NCBI RefSeq assembly: GCF_031200575.1
Contig: NZ_CP133597.1
Coordinates: 558,001-622,000 of the forward strand
Direction: 5' to 3'
DNA: 64,000 nt
Origin: Ferroplasma sp.
GTDB taxonomy: Archaea > Thermoplasmatota > Thermoplasmata > Thermoplasmatales > Thermoplasmataceae
Shown: positions 34,564 to 43,104 of the stretch, one piece after another
How positions within the stretch are numbered: position 1 is the first letter of the stretch
Layout of the letters: each line of letters starts with the position of its first letter
The notes under the pieces: generated by a model
The model's input: only the letters and a program-made list of their open reading frames with translations
Databases searched by the model: none
What the model was told of the DNA's origin: nothing
Made by a program: the position numbers and the translations under genes

Positions 34564-35210
34564 TTTATCACCACTATAGTCATATAATCCCTTATATCTT
34601 CAATATTATTATAAATTCTTTCCTGATCTGTAGATACGTAACTCATAATAAAATAATCCTTTATTTCATGTTTGATTATAATATCCTTAATAATATCCTT
34701 AGCCCTTATGGCCTTGAATATAACCGTATTCTGCATGGACATTATCCTGCTCTCCATATACCTGTAATCCTTTATTGCCGGAATTATCTGTAGGGGTTCA
34801 TCCTTTGTTGCCAGAATAATTTTCATGGCAGCTGAAATCCCGTTCATAGAGCTGATTCCAGGAATTATTGTGTATTCAATATCCAGAAATGGATTTATAT
34901 CAAGAAATGTACTGTATAACATTGGCTCTCCTTCTACAGCATACACCGATTCTACATTCCTGTAATATGTCTCCATTATCATCTTTCCATATCCAGCACA
35001 GAGATCCTGTAACTTTTCGCTGCCTATAGGAAATTCCATTGGCCTGAGTTTTTCCCTATCAATTCCCAGGGATAACAGTATGTTTTCCGCGGAATTCAGG
35101 GATGTTTTTGGATAAAATATGATCTGCGCATTATTCAGTGCCCTGTATCCCTTCATTGTTACCAGTTCCGGGTCTCCCGGACCGAGACCAACTACTGTGA
35201 ATTTACTCAT
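34551..35210 (-). CDS. cbiL: Cobalt-factor II C20-methyltransferase
   Basis: This 219-residue tetrapyrrole methylase adds the C20 methyl group to (cobalt-)precorrin-2. VVGLGPGDPELVTMKG at the start binds SAM, and VEGEPMLYSTF and IPGISSMNGISAAM are the family signatures. It overlaps cbiET by 8 bases upstream and cbiF by 13 bases downstream, so all are read from one transcript. It is slightly shorter than typical bacterial CbiL. Confidence 0.87.
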   Translation of the reverse strand: MSKFTVVGLGPGDPELVTMKGYRALNNAQIIFYPKTSLNSAENILLSLGIDREKLRPMEFPIGSEKLQDLCAGYGKMIMETYYRNVESVYAVEGEPMLYSTFLDINPFLDIEYTIIPGISSMNGISAAMKIILATKDEPLQIIPAIKDYRYMESRIMSMQNTVIFKAIRAKDIIKDIIIKHEIKDYFIMSYVSTDQERIYNNIEDIRDYMTIVVIKRYI

Positions 35211-36396
35211 TCTTGATCACCTTTATAATGTAAATCTGATCCATAGGTACAAATCTTCTGTATTTTGATACAGGCATAAGCCGGGATATATTTACCTGTC
35301 TTATTTCAGAATTCAGATTTCTGGATTTTATATAATCCATGGCATCCTCTAAATTTTCTATGGTTGTTATGTTTATAACCATTCTCCCATTTATTTTCAT
35401 TCTTCTGAAAGAATAATCCATAATTTCCTTAATTTTTCCTGAAGAACCCCCTATAAAAACGCAATCAGGATCTGGCAGGTCGTGAAGTGCCTCAGGTGCC
35501 ATCCCATTTATAATATTTATATCGGATGCACACATTTCCATGTTGGATTCTATATTCATGCAGAGTTCCGCCTTTTTTTCTATTGCGTAAATATTTCCGT
35601 TCCAGTTCTGGAAAGAGGCACCTATTGCCACAGACCCAGATCCCGAACCCACGTCCCATAAGGTCTCACCATCATTTATATCCAGATCATATAATGAAAT
35701 ATTCCTTACTTCTCTTTTAGTAATATTTCCATTATGCCTGGCAAACATATCGTCATCGGGCAAAGAGATTTTAGTACTGTTTTCTGATATGAGTATCATA
35801 ACATTAAGGTAACTAAACTCCTTATCGGCCAATTCCCTCACCGGTAGCTTTGATATTTTTTCATTTTCATATCCAAGGTTTTCGAATATATATGCCATAT
35901 ATGATGAGAGCCCGAATCTTATCATGTATCTTGCTATGGCAGCAGGCGTGTTCAGATTATCTGTAAATATGCCTATCTTGGTTTTATTCCTTATTTTCTG
36001 TGCCAGCCCCTTAATGGGTCTTCCATGGAGGCTTATTGTGTACAGGCCCATTGAGTTAAGTGCAATTCTGGAAAGCGCAATCTGAATAGAGCTTACCTCA
36101 GGGATAATCATAATTTCATCCGGTTTATAGTTTTCAGTAATATACTTCCCAATACCATAAAATAGTGGGTCTCCTGTGGCCATCACAGTTATAACTTTGC
36201 CTGTCCTGTATGCAGAGGCCATATCCTCGCGGAATTTTTTTAATTCTCCAATTTTAATAACCTGCTTACCGGATTTATCAAAAAGATCCATATTGCGCTC
36301 TCCTGAGAATATAATATCGCTGCTACTTATGCACTCTAGGGCTTCATGTCTCAGATCCCTTCCGGGGAAAACACCAACAATGTTAATCCTCTTCAT
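35203..36396 (-). CDS. cbiET: CbiE-CbiT fusion: cobalt-precorrin C5/C15-methyltransferase (decarboxylating)
   Basis: Residues 1 to about 190 are a CbiE-type tetrapyrrole methylase (INIVGVFPGRDL, MATGDPLFYGIG). The rest is a CbiT Rossmann methylase (WDVGSGSGSVAIGAS is motif I), which methylates C15 and removes the C12 acetate carboxyl. The arrangement equals the CobL type. I start at the ATG at 36396 because GAGGGAG lies 3 bases before it and the family begins here; an in-frame ATG exists at 36441. It overlaps cobA-hemD by 14 bases. Confidence 0.87.
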   Translation of the reverse strand: MKRINIVGVFPGRDLRHEALECISSSDIIFSGERNMDLFDKSGKQVIKIGELKKFREDMASAYRTGKVITVMATGDPLFYGIGKYITENYKPDEIMIIPEVSSIQIALSRIALNSMGLYTISLHGRPIKGLAQKIRNKTKIGIFTDNLNTPAAIARYMIRFGLSSYMAYIFENLGYENEKISKLPVRELADKEFSYLNVMILISENSTKISLPDDDMFARHNGNITKREVRNISLYDLDINDGETLWDVGSGSGSVAIGASFQNWNGNIYAIEKKAELCMNIESNMEMCASDINIINGMAPEALHDLPDPDCVFIGGSSGKIKEIMDYSFRRMKINGRMVINITTIENLEDAMDYIKSRNLNSEIRQVNISRLMPVSKYRRFVPMDQIYIIKVIKNE

Positions 36397-37672
36397 AATC
36401 TCCCTCAAAAAATGACAGGGTTTTCTCCTGGAAACCATCATAGGGATATTCTACCCTTATTAAGGGAATTTCCCTTGAGATTTTTATCCCCTCCGGAATG
36501 GAATCGGATGCACCTGCCATAACTATCATATCGGATTTTTCAACATAATCCTGAATGTACCCATTGAAGCTAACCTTTTCAAGTCTCGCCACAGGCATAC
36601 TTCCTCCCGCGCCATCTGCCAGTTTAATATATGTATCATCAATTTCTGAGATATCCCAGACATCAAAAATCCCATACGCTTTAAGCAATTCTTTTCCCGT
36701 ACTGTCAGTTGCAATTTTACCTATTTTCCTGATGTCTATCATGGAAGTTCTCATTTCAGAAAAGACTGTTTCCACATATCTGCCCTCAATGGCTATATTT
36801 TTGCCTGATAGATATGCAACGTCCATTTTTTCAGGGAATATCTGGGATTCCCGGATTTTATATACTGTGAACCCCGCACTTTCAAGGTATTCCGTAGGTG
36901 GCGGGAAAAAATCATAAAATACTGTTATGATCCTGCCTGAATACTTCCTGTTCTCAATAACCTGAAAATCTTTATGGTAATCCACAACGTTTCCAACAAC
37001 TATTATAGAGGGGGACCCGCTGTATGTATAGCTAATATTCCCCAGTGTTCCCGTGAAGGTTTTCTGGTGATTATATGTTCCATTCTCAACAATTGCCAGA
37101 GGCGTATCACTGCTATACCCTGATAACAGGAGCTTTTCAATTATTCCTTTCAAATTATACGCCCCCATGAAAATAACAAGTGTATACATACTGCAATTGA
37201 AATTATGGCAGTCAGGTATGCTAAAATTCTCAACACTGTTTCCTGTAGTGACTATCACACCATGGTTAACGTTTCTGTGTGTCAGTGGTATTCCGGCAGA
37301 TTCGGGTACAGAAATCAGCGCCGACACGCCTGGAACAATCTCATATTCTATATGATTTTTTATTAATTCCTCAATCTCCTCCCCACCGCGGCCGAATAGA
37401 AAGGGGTCTCCACCCTTGAGCCTTACCACTATATTAGTTTTCAGGGTTTCGTTCACAATCAATCTATTAATTTCTTCCTGCGATATTCTTTTAACATAAG
37501 GTTTTTTCCCAACGTAAATTTTATTGCATCCGGGTTTAGCCATATCAAGTATCTCGGGATTGATCAGGTGGTCGTAAATTAAAACATCAGCCATGGCTAT
37601 TATTCTTGCACCGGCCAGAGTAAGCATGTTTTTATTTCCCGGCCCACAGCCAACTATGTACGCCTTTCCCAT
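36383..37672 (-). CDS. cobA: Uroporphyrinogen-III C-methyltransferase with HemD-like C-terminal domain
   Basis: Residues 1 to about 240 are SUMT: YIVGCGPGNKNMLTLAG binds SAM, VGKKPY and VRLKGGDPFLFGRGGEE are hallmarks, and GIPLTHRN is also present. It makes precorrin-2, the entry to cobalamin and related rings. Residues about 245-429 look like a diverged uroporphyrinogen-III synthase (HemD): FYDFFPPPTEYLESAGFTVY starts one lobe and VMAGASDSIPEGI falls near its end. HemD sequences diverge strongly, so this half is less sure. It is the first gene of the cob cluster; a plain AT-rich region precedes it. Confidence 0.85.
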   Translation of the reverse strand: MGKAYIVGCGPGNKNMLTLAGARIIAMADVLIYDHLINPEILDMAKPGCNKIYVGKKPYVKRISQEEINRLIVNETLKTNIVVRLKGGDPFLFGRGGEEIEELIKNHIEYEIVPGVSALISVPESAGIPLTHRNVNHGVIVTTGNSVENFSIPDCHNFNCSMYTLVIFMGAYNLKGIIEKLLLSGYSSDTPLAIVENGTYNHQKTFTGTLGNISYTYSGSPSIIVVGNVVDYHKDFQVIENRKYSGRIITVFYDFFPPPTEYLESAGFTVYKIRESQIFPEKMDVAYLSGKNIAIEGRYVETVFSEMRTSMIDIRKIGKIATDSTGKELLKAYGIFDVWDISEIDDTYIKLADGAGGSMPVARLEKVSFNGYIQDYVEKSDMIVMAGASDSIPEGIKISREIPLIRVEYPYDGFQEKTLSFFEGDYEED

Positions 37673-37813
37673 GAAAAGGTTATTTTAATCTAATATATAA
37701 TATTACGAATTCTCTATTTGAAGCGACAATATTCTATGGGAAGAATCCAATACAGAGATACATAAATCTTTCCATTGGGAAATAATTTAAATAACCATAG
37801 AAACTTATCATGT

Positions 37814-38947
37814 ATGAATAAAATCAATGTTATTATACTGGGAGATGCCAATACTGGAATAATAACCGCAAATAAATTGAGAATGCGTACAGGCAATGAT
37901 GTTGAAATAACGATTGTAGGAGATTCTGAAAAAACATATTTCAAGCCAGAAGGTGTTCTTATACCATTTTATGGTATTGATTACAGGGATACTGTGAAAC
38001 CCACAGATTCGCTTATAAATTACGGTATCAGGAGAATAAAGTCCAAGGCCAAAAAGATTAATCCGGATAATAGGCAGGTTATTCTTGAGAATGGGGCCAT
38101 AGTGGAATACGATTACCTGGTTATTGCAACAGGAGATAGGCTTGTTCCAGAAAATATTCCCGGATATAACAGTGATGTATACCATTTTTATGATATGGAA
38201 CACGTTATAAAGCTGAGAGAAAAACTTAAATCCATAAAAGGGGGGAAAATAGTGGTTGGCCCTGCAAGTCTTCCTTTCCAGTGCCCTGTTGCACCTGAAG
38301 AGTTTGTTTTCGGGCTTGATGCTCTACTGAGAAAGAAGGGCATAAGGGACAAAAGCGAGATAACTCTTATAGTTCCCATGGACGATGTCCTTCCATTTAA
38401 AAACGTTTCAGACCTTGAAAAAAAGGGATTTTCGGACCTTGGAATAAATTTTGTTCCGAAGTTCAAAACGCAAAATGTTGATTCAGATAAGCATGCCGTA
38501 ATATCGGAAAGTGGGGAATCTATTGATTATGATACACTTATCCTGATACCCCCACATATGGGGCAGAAGGTTGTAGTGGAATCCGGCATGGGCACCGGTA
38601 ACGGATACATTGATGTGGATAAATTTACAATGCGGTACAGGGATTATGACAACATTTACGTGGTGGGCGATGCGGCTAATTTTCCCATGAAGGTCGGTGC
38701 TCTGGGGCATTCAGAGGCCGCCTATGTTGCAGGGAGAATTGCATCAGACACTGATGGAACTTACAATGAGGATAAATTTGACGGATTTATGGGATGTTCC
38801 AGCGTGTATCCCGGCCAGACAGGGTTTACCCTCTCCTTTGATTACTACTCCAAGCCATTTGTAAATTTTGCATCAAAAACAGATTATTTTCTTAAGTACA
38901 TTTCTGGAGATACATATTTCTCCTCAATAATAAGGGGTATACTTTAG
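37814..38947 (+). CDS. sqr: Sulfide:quinone oxidoreductase-like flavoprotein
   Basis: The 377-residue FAD protein has a Rossmann start (VIILGDANTGIITANKLR), FQCPVAPEEF with Cys157 and MGCSSVYPGQTG with Cys328, the two cysteines expected to form the redox disulfide of SQR. IYVVGDAANFP is the second FAD motif. The C-terminus is amphipathic for membrane attachment. It should pass electrons from sulfide to quinones, fitting a sulfur-rich acid habitat. I use the ATG at 37814 because TTTAAATAA lies about 24 bases before it. The DUF1641 gene follows directly. Confidence 0.8.
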   Translation: MNKINVIILGDANTGIITANKLRMRTGNDVEITIVGDSEKTYFKPEGVLIPFYGIDYRDTVKPTDSLINYGIRRIKSKAKKINPDNRQVILENGAIVEYDYLVIATGDRLVPENIPGYNSDVYHFYDMEHVIKLREKLKSIKGGKIVVGPASLPFQCPVAPEEFVFGLDALLRKKGIRDKSEITLIVPMDDVLPFKNVSDLEKKGFSDLGINFVPKFKTQNVDSDKHAVISESGESIDYDTLILIPPHMGQKVVVESGMGTGNGYIDVDKFTMRYRDYDNIYVVGDAANFPMKVGALGHSEAAYVAGRIASDTDGTYNEDKFDGFMGCSSVYPGQTGFTLSFDYYSKPFVNFASKTDYFLKYISGDTYFSSIIRGIL

Positions 38948-38956
38948 GTGGTTGTT

Positions 38957-39421
38957 ATGAACGGAAATGATGATTTATTAAAGGATAATGAGTTAGAGTC
39001 TGCACTTGAGAACAATATGGATGTTGTTCTTGCATTTCTCAGGTTAATGGAAAGGTTGAAGGCAGCCGGGCTTGTGGAGGCGCTGGATTATATAAGCAGT
39101 GATGTGATTCCGGACAACCTGGCATTTTTCGCAAGGGCATTTACATCAAAGGATATGCTCGAAACCATATCAAAATCTGGAAATACACTGATTTCAGCCC
39201 TATTCCTGCTGTCCAACAGGGAAATGTCAGATATGATAAAGGCTATCTCGTTCAATAGCCAGGGCATTGCTGAGGCAGTTCGTGAAGGAGCATCTGGGTC
39301 TCACCCACTTTCTGTGCTTAAAATAATGGGAATGCTCAAGGATCCGGAGGTTGCAGCGGGGTTAAATGCAATGATTTCCGGACTGAAAGCCTTTGGAAAT
39401 GTGCTTAAAAAGTTAGACTGA
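38957..39421 (+). CDS. DUF1641 protein, partner of the SQR-like flavoprotein
   Basis: The 154-residue helical protein ends with LKDPEVAAGLNAMISGLKAFG, the DUF1641 hallmark. DUF1641 genes commonly sit beside SQR-type flavoproteins in archaea and bacteria, and here the spacing is only a few bases, so a shared function is likely; the biochemical role is unknown. The start is set at ATG 38957 because AGGTGG precedes it by 5 bases; a GTG at 38948 is also in frame. It overlaps the convergent VWA gene by 9 bases. Confidence 0.8.
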   Translation: MNGNDDLLKDNELESALENNMDVVLAFLRLMERLKAAGLVEALDYISSDVIPDNLAFFARAFTSKDMLETISKSGNTLISALFLLSNREMSDMIKAISFNSQGIAEAVREGASGSHPLSVLKIMGMLKDPEVAAGLNAMISGLKAFGNVLKKLD

Positions 39422-40684
39422 CCTTGCAAGCTCCAGGAGCTCAAGGGCTCCGGACTGGTTTAATTTTGCGTCCATGTACGAGGTGCTTATCTTTTTCAAC
39501 CCTTCATTATATCCATTTATCATTACCGTTATGAGTTTTGTTGTTGAATCCTTCCTGAAAATATCATCTGTATTTACGCGGTCCTCCCCATCAGTGATAA
39601 TTATGATGGTGTTTGTTTCATCTGCTATATGCCCCTTCTCAAGATCCATTAATGCCGTTTTCAAAGCACACTCTATGCAGGTCCCCTTGTTTGCCTCAAC
39701 AGTAAGTATATTGTCAACTATGTCCAGCGGACTGTAAAGGAGGTCATGGGGCTTGTTATCAAAAAACCTGAAGAAGTACTTCCTTCTCTTGCTCCTGGCT
39801 ATCCTGAACAGTGCAAGGGCAACAGATCTGGACCACAGTGTTTTATCGCCTTCATACATACTTCCACTTTTATCAAGAAGTACATAGTATGCACCGGGGC
39901 TCAAAAGCCGTTTCTCTTTCCCGGTAAAACCGTTGATTATTTTGGAGTAAAATATTTCATCAGGCATTGCCAGTTCCCTGGAAAGGACATTTGATATGTG
40001 CCTGGTCTTGTAATACCCGGCAAGTTCACCTGTATTTGAATATGCCCGCATTTTTTTTGTATACCTGGGCATTATGTCAACGAGTTTATTTGCCATTGTA
40101 AGTATCTTATCTGCATTTTCCACATTCATTGCCCTGTCGGTCAGGTCAATTAGGCTTTCTACAGATAATCCCTCCTTCTGCCCTGTGGATCCTCCAGGCG
40201 TTCTGTCCTTTACTATTTTTTCAATTTCATGCGCGGTTTCCATCTTCCTCGAGGCGTCTTCCATGGATTTTTCAACTGTTTTCGAGTTAAGTGACGGATT
40301 TGAATTCCCATTCCTGTTCATATTCTTTTTTGCATTGCTATTAAGCTCTTTCATAAAATTTATGCTGTAAAGCATTGATAGCCTGTCATTGAGCATGGAA
40401 TATGTTTTCGCCTGATTAAAGTCCTTGGTTTTTGTCATATATTCCATTTTGAGCCTGACACTTTCCATAAATTCATTTTTATTCCTGGTTCTGCTAACTC
40501 CCGTAATACCTGAATAGAACAAAAAGTAGAGGTCTGCTGCTGCTGTCTTTATCTCCTCTGCCGTATTCCGGTCAAGATCTATATTTACGCGCCTTACAAG
40601 CCTCTCCATGGTAATTCTGTAGACCGTGCTGTTTTCCGGTATGCCTGTTATATTGCTTTTAGTGGAATCACCCATTAAAATCAT
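39413..40684 (-). CDS. VWA-domain protein (CoxE/ViaA-like)
   Basis: In this 423-residue protein the C-terminal ~200 residues are a von Willebrand A domain with an intact MIDAS, DKSGSM (in YYVLLDKSGSMYEG), followed by threonine and Asp sites (TIIIITDGEDRVN). The N-terminal half is helical and charged, like ViaA/CoxE. Such proteins act with MoxR-type AAA ATPases to insert metals or mature large complexes. It is ATGA-coupled to the upstream AAA gene. Target unknown; the adjacent SQR-like flavoprotein is transcribed from the other strand. Confidence 0.82.
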   Translation of the reverse strand: MILMGDSTKSNITGIPENSTVYRITMERLVRRVNIDLDRNTAEEIKTAAADLYFLFYSGITGVSRTRNKNEFMESVRLKMEYMTKTKDFNQAKTYSMLNDRLSMLYSINFMKELNSNAKKNMNRNGNSNPSLNSKTVEKSMEDASRKMETAHEIEKIVKDRTPGGSTGQKEGLSVESLIDLTDRAMNVENADKILTMANKLVDIMPRYTKKMRAYSNTGELAGYYKTRHISNVLSRELAMPDEIFYSKIINGFTGKEKRLLSPGAYYVLLDKSGSMYEGDKTLWSRSVALALFRIARSKRRKYFFRFFDNKPHDLLYSPLDIVDNILTVEANKGTCIECALKTALMDLEKGHIADETNTIIIITDGEDRVNTDDIFRKDSTTKLITVMINGYNEGLKKISTSYMDAKLNQSGALELLELARSV

Positions 40685-41847
40685 CTTCCCTTAAGTTTTT
40701 CATATCGTTCCCCAGCAAAGTTGAGAGATGAGTTTATCCTGTTTACAATATCCTTATGGTATGGTGATTTGTCACTCCCAAGATCGAACTTCATCTTTTC
40801 AAGCTTCTTTATATAAATCTCAAGAAGGCTCAGCTGATCTAGGACAACGTTGTATGGTGAGTTCCTGTTTATAGCATCTTCTGTGGCCTGTATCAGGGAT
40901 TTTGTTTCTTCCATGGTGGTCTCAGCCTTCTGTACGATCTCTGATTTGTTCTCAAGTTTCGAATCAATTATGGCTGCCTCTATTTTAGGTTTGTAATCCT
41001 CGCTATCTGCACTGTACCGAAGTGCCATTGCTATATCATTCCCTGTAATTACTTTAGAGTTCATCAATATGCTGAAAGCAGATGCAATCTTCAAGAGTTT
41101 TATTTTCCTTCTATCGCTGAGTATTACATCATTTTCCTCCAGCTGGAACAGAGCTTCCATGTATCTATCTATAACGTCAGTGCTCATGCTCCTGAGATGA
41201 TTTAGCCTTTCCACTGCCTCAGTCTGAAGGTCCCTCACCTCCTCTATGCTTATAAATGGTTTTTCTTCACCTTTCCTGGCTTCCATGTTTATGCCCCTAT
41301 CAAGCAGGTCCCTGAGAATAGTTCTCTCTACATAACCATGAAATACCTTTATGGGGTATCTATCATAGAGTGCCATATCCTCTTCATCATCAGAAATTTC
41401 ATTGCTTGCAGAGTAAATGCCCAGAAGATCAAGATCCATCATTACACCCCCGTTGGGAAGCCTGCGGTTCAGCATTATATCAAGCAGTGTATTTCTTATG
41501 GCTGAACTGGCCTTGAATATCTCATCCAGAAATACTATATTTGCATCGGGCAGCTTTCCTGTTATTATATTTCTGTACTCACCGTTTTTGAGAGCATTTA
41601 TGTCTATGGGCCCAAGCAATTCTTCCGGCTCAGTAAACTTTGTTAGCAGATAGTAAAAATAACGGGCGTTCATAAGCTTGCTCATTGTGTCTATTATGGA
41701 CGTTTTTGCCGTGCCTGGTGGGCCAACCAGGAGGGTTGGTTCTCCAGATATCAATCCAGCAAGTACACCGTTTATTACATCTTCCCTGCCCACAAACATA
41801 TTTGTAAGATAGTTCTGTACCTCAAAAATTTTGTTGATGCTTTTCAT
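40681..41847 (-). CDS. MoxR-family AAA+ ATPase (RavA-like)
   Basis: The 388-residue protein has Walker A VGPPGTAKTSI, Walker B IVFLDEIFKASSAIRNTLLDIM and the MoxR/RavA signature EELLGPIDINAL. The C-terminal third is helical, as in RavA. With the VWA partner it would form a chaperone-like machine that remodels a client complex using ATP. It is the first gene of the pair and has an AT-rich promoter region upstream (41848-41890, minus strand). Confidence 0.88.
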   Translation of the reverse strand: MKSINKIFEVQNYLTNMFVGREDVINGVLAGLISGEPTLLVGPPGTAKTSIIDTMSKLMNARYFYYLLTKFTEPEELLGPIDINALKNGEYRNIITGKLPDANIVFLDEIFKASSAIRNTLLDIMLNRRLPNGGVMMDLDLLGIYSASNEISDDEEDMALYDRYPIKVFHGYVERTILRDLLDRGINMEARKGEEKPFISIEEVRDLQTEAVERLNHLRSMSTDVIDRYMEALFQLEENDVILSDRRKIKLLKIASAFSILMNSKVITGNDIAMALRYSADSEDYKPKIEAAIIDSKLENKSEIVQKAETTMEETKSLIQATEDAINRNSPYNVVLDQLSLLEIYIKKLEKMKFDLGSDKSPYHKDIVNRINSSLNFAGERYEKLKGR

Positions 41848-41898
41848 TCTTATAACAAATTAAAACAATGTTTTATAAAGTTTTGCCAGGTAAACAAT

Positions 41899-43104
41899 TT
41901 ACTGTTTTTCATTACTTGGTTTACCGCCATCTGGCTTTTTGTCCTCTGTCTTCGGCTCGCTTTCTTTTTTCAATTCACTGTATGCCTGCTCGAAGGCTAG
42001 ATTCGTTTCGTTTATGGTTTTCTCCATGGTTCTTCCGGATAGTTTAACCTTTGCAAGAAAGACATTTGTTCCTGCCCCCCTTGTCAGAAGTATTATCTCT
42101 GTATCAGGTAGCAATTTTCCAGTTTCTTCAATTAATTTTTCAGACGGAACATCAGAATTCAGTGTTACTGTAACCGGATAAACTATCTCTGATCCTTCAT
42201 ACATTGAATTTGGCCCCAGAACATTGAATTTTGATTTTATATCCCAGTATGCCCCATCGATTGCCATATTCGCCCTGGCAGTTTTCTCATTTATTTCCGT
42301 AACCTCATTAAATGATATCAAAGCCTCGAATGTATTGCTGACACCGTTTTTGCTGGAAAGGAAGAATTTCATATCCTTAAGGTCATCTCTTGCATTTACC
42401 TCTTCCAGTATTTTGTCAGCCGGAACATCGGCCTGTGCAGTTATGTTCAGTGGATAAACATAATTGCTGCCGTTATTTCTGAACTCAGTTATAACACTGT
42501 TTCCAAGTATTTCAGAATTTGGCAGGTATATTACATTGTTGTCCTTTGTCAGTATCTTTGAAAACAGAGTTTTAACATCTACAACTTTTCCTGTTGTCTC
42601 TATGCTCCATACCCATGAATTGACTGATATAACCTCCCCGAATTTTATGGTGTTGGAAGATGTTGCAAATACACTGGAAAGAACATTGGAGGCGACCGTC
42701 TGCACGGCAAGGCCCAATACCACACCGCCTATTGCACTCCCTGCCAGTATTCCTGTAACGCTCACATGGAACGCGCTCATCACCAGAGCAAGTATTATTA
42801 TATAAAAAATAATTCTAACAATCAGTGATATCCCATAGAGCCCACGGTTGGTTTTTATCAGCACCTCCCTGAGGTATTTGATAAAAGACCCCACTACCAG
42901 CAATCCAATTATCAGTATAATTACTGCATGTACGGTCTCTACTACGAATACTTCGTAGGATTTATACTGTGGTAGAAACATGTTTATGAATAGGTTCGCA
43001 AGAAAACCGGAAAGTATTGCCAATACTACTCCTATTATGACCTCTGATACTATTTTTAATATCTGATCCCTTCTGGCGGCAAGATTTGATTTAGTTTTTG
43101 ACAT
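41899..43104 (-). CDS. mscS: MscS-family mechanosensitive channel
   Basis: The 401-residue protein has three or four membrane helices (about 15-135). The pore-lining TM3 is glycine/alanine-rich (GILAGSAIGGVVLGLAVQTVA), followed by the MscS beta domain (FGEVISVN...VYLPNSEILG-like) and a long cytosolic part with a charged tail rich in Lys, Glu and Pro. It opens under membrane tension to release solutes after osmotic downshock. It shares one base (TAATG) with the upstream serS stop, so they are probably co-transcribed. Confidence 0.88.
   Translation of the reverse strand: MSKTKSNLAARRDQILKIVSEVIIGVVLAILSGFLANLFINMFLPQYKSYEVFVVETVHAVIILIIGLLVVGSFIKYLREVLIKTNRGLYGISLIVRIIFYIIILALVMSAFHVSVTGILAGSAIGGVVLGLAVQTVASNVLSSVFATSSNTIKFGEVISVNSWVWSIETTGKVVDVKTLFSKILTKDNNVIYLPNSEILGNSVITEFRNNGSNYVYPLNITAQADVPADKILEEVNARDDLKDMKFFLSSKNGVSNTFEALISFNEVTEINEKTARANMAIDGAYWDIKSKFNVLGPNSMYEGSEIVYPVTVTLNSDVPSEKLIEETGKLLPDTEIILLTRGAGTNVFLAKVKLSGRTMEKTINETNLAFEQAYSELKKESEPKTEDKKPDGGKPSNEKQ

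Noticed and set aside
35203-36441. Start of CbiET at the earlier ATG (36441)
   Set aside because: The extra 15 residues do not fit the family, and a Shine-Dalgarno-like GAGGGAG stands 3 bases before the later ATG at 36396.
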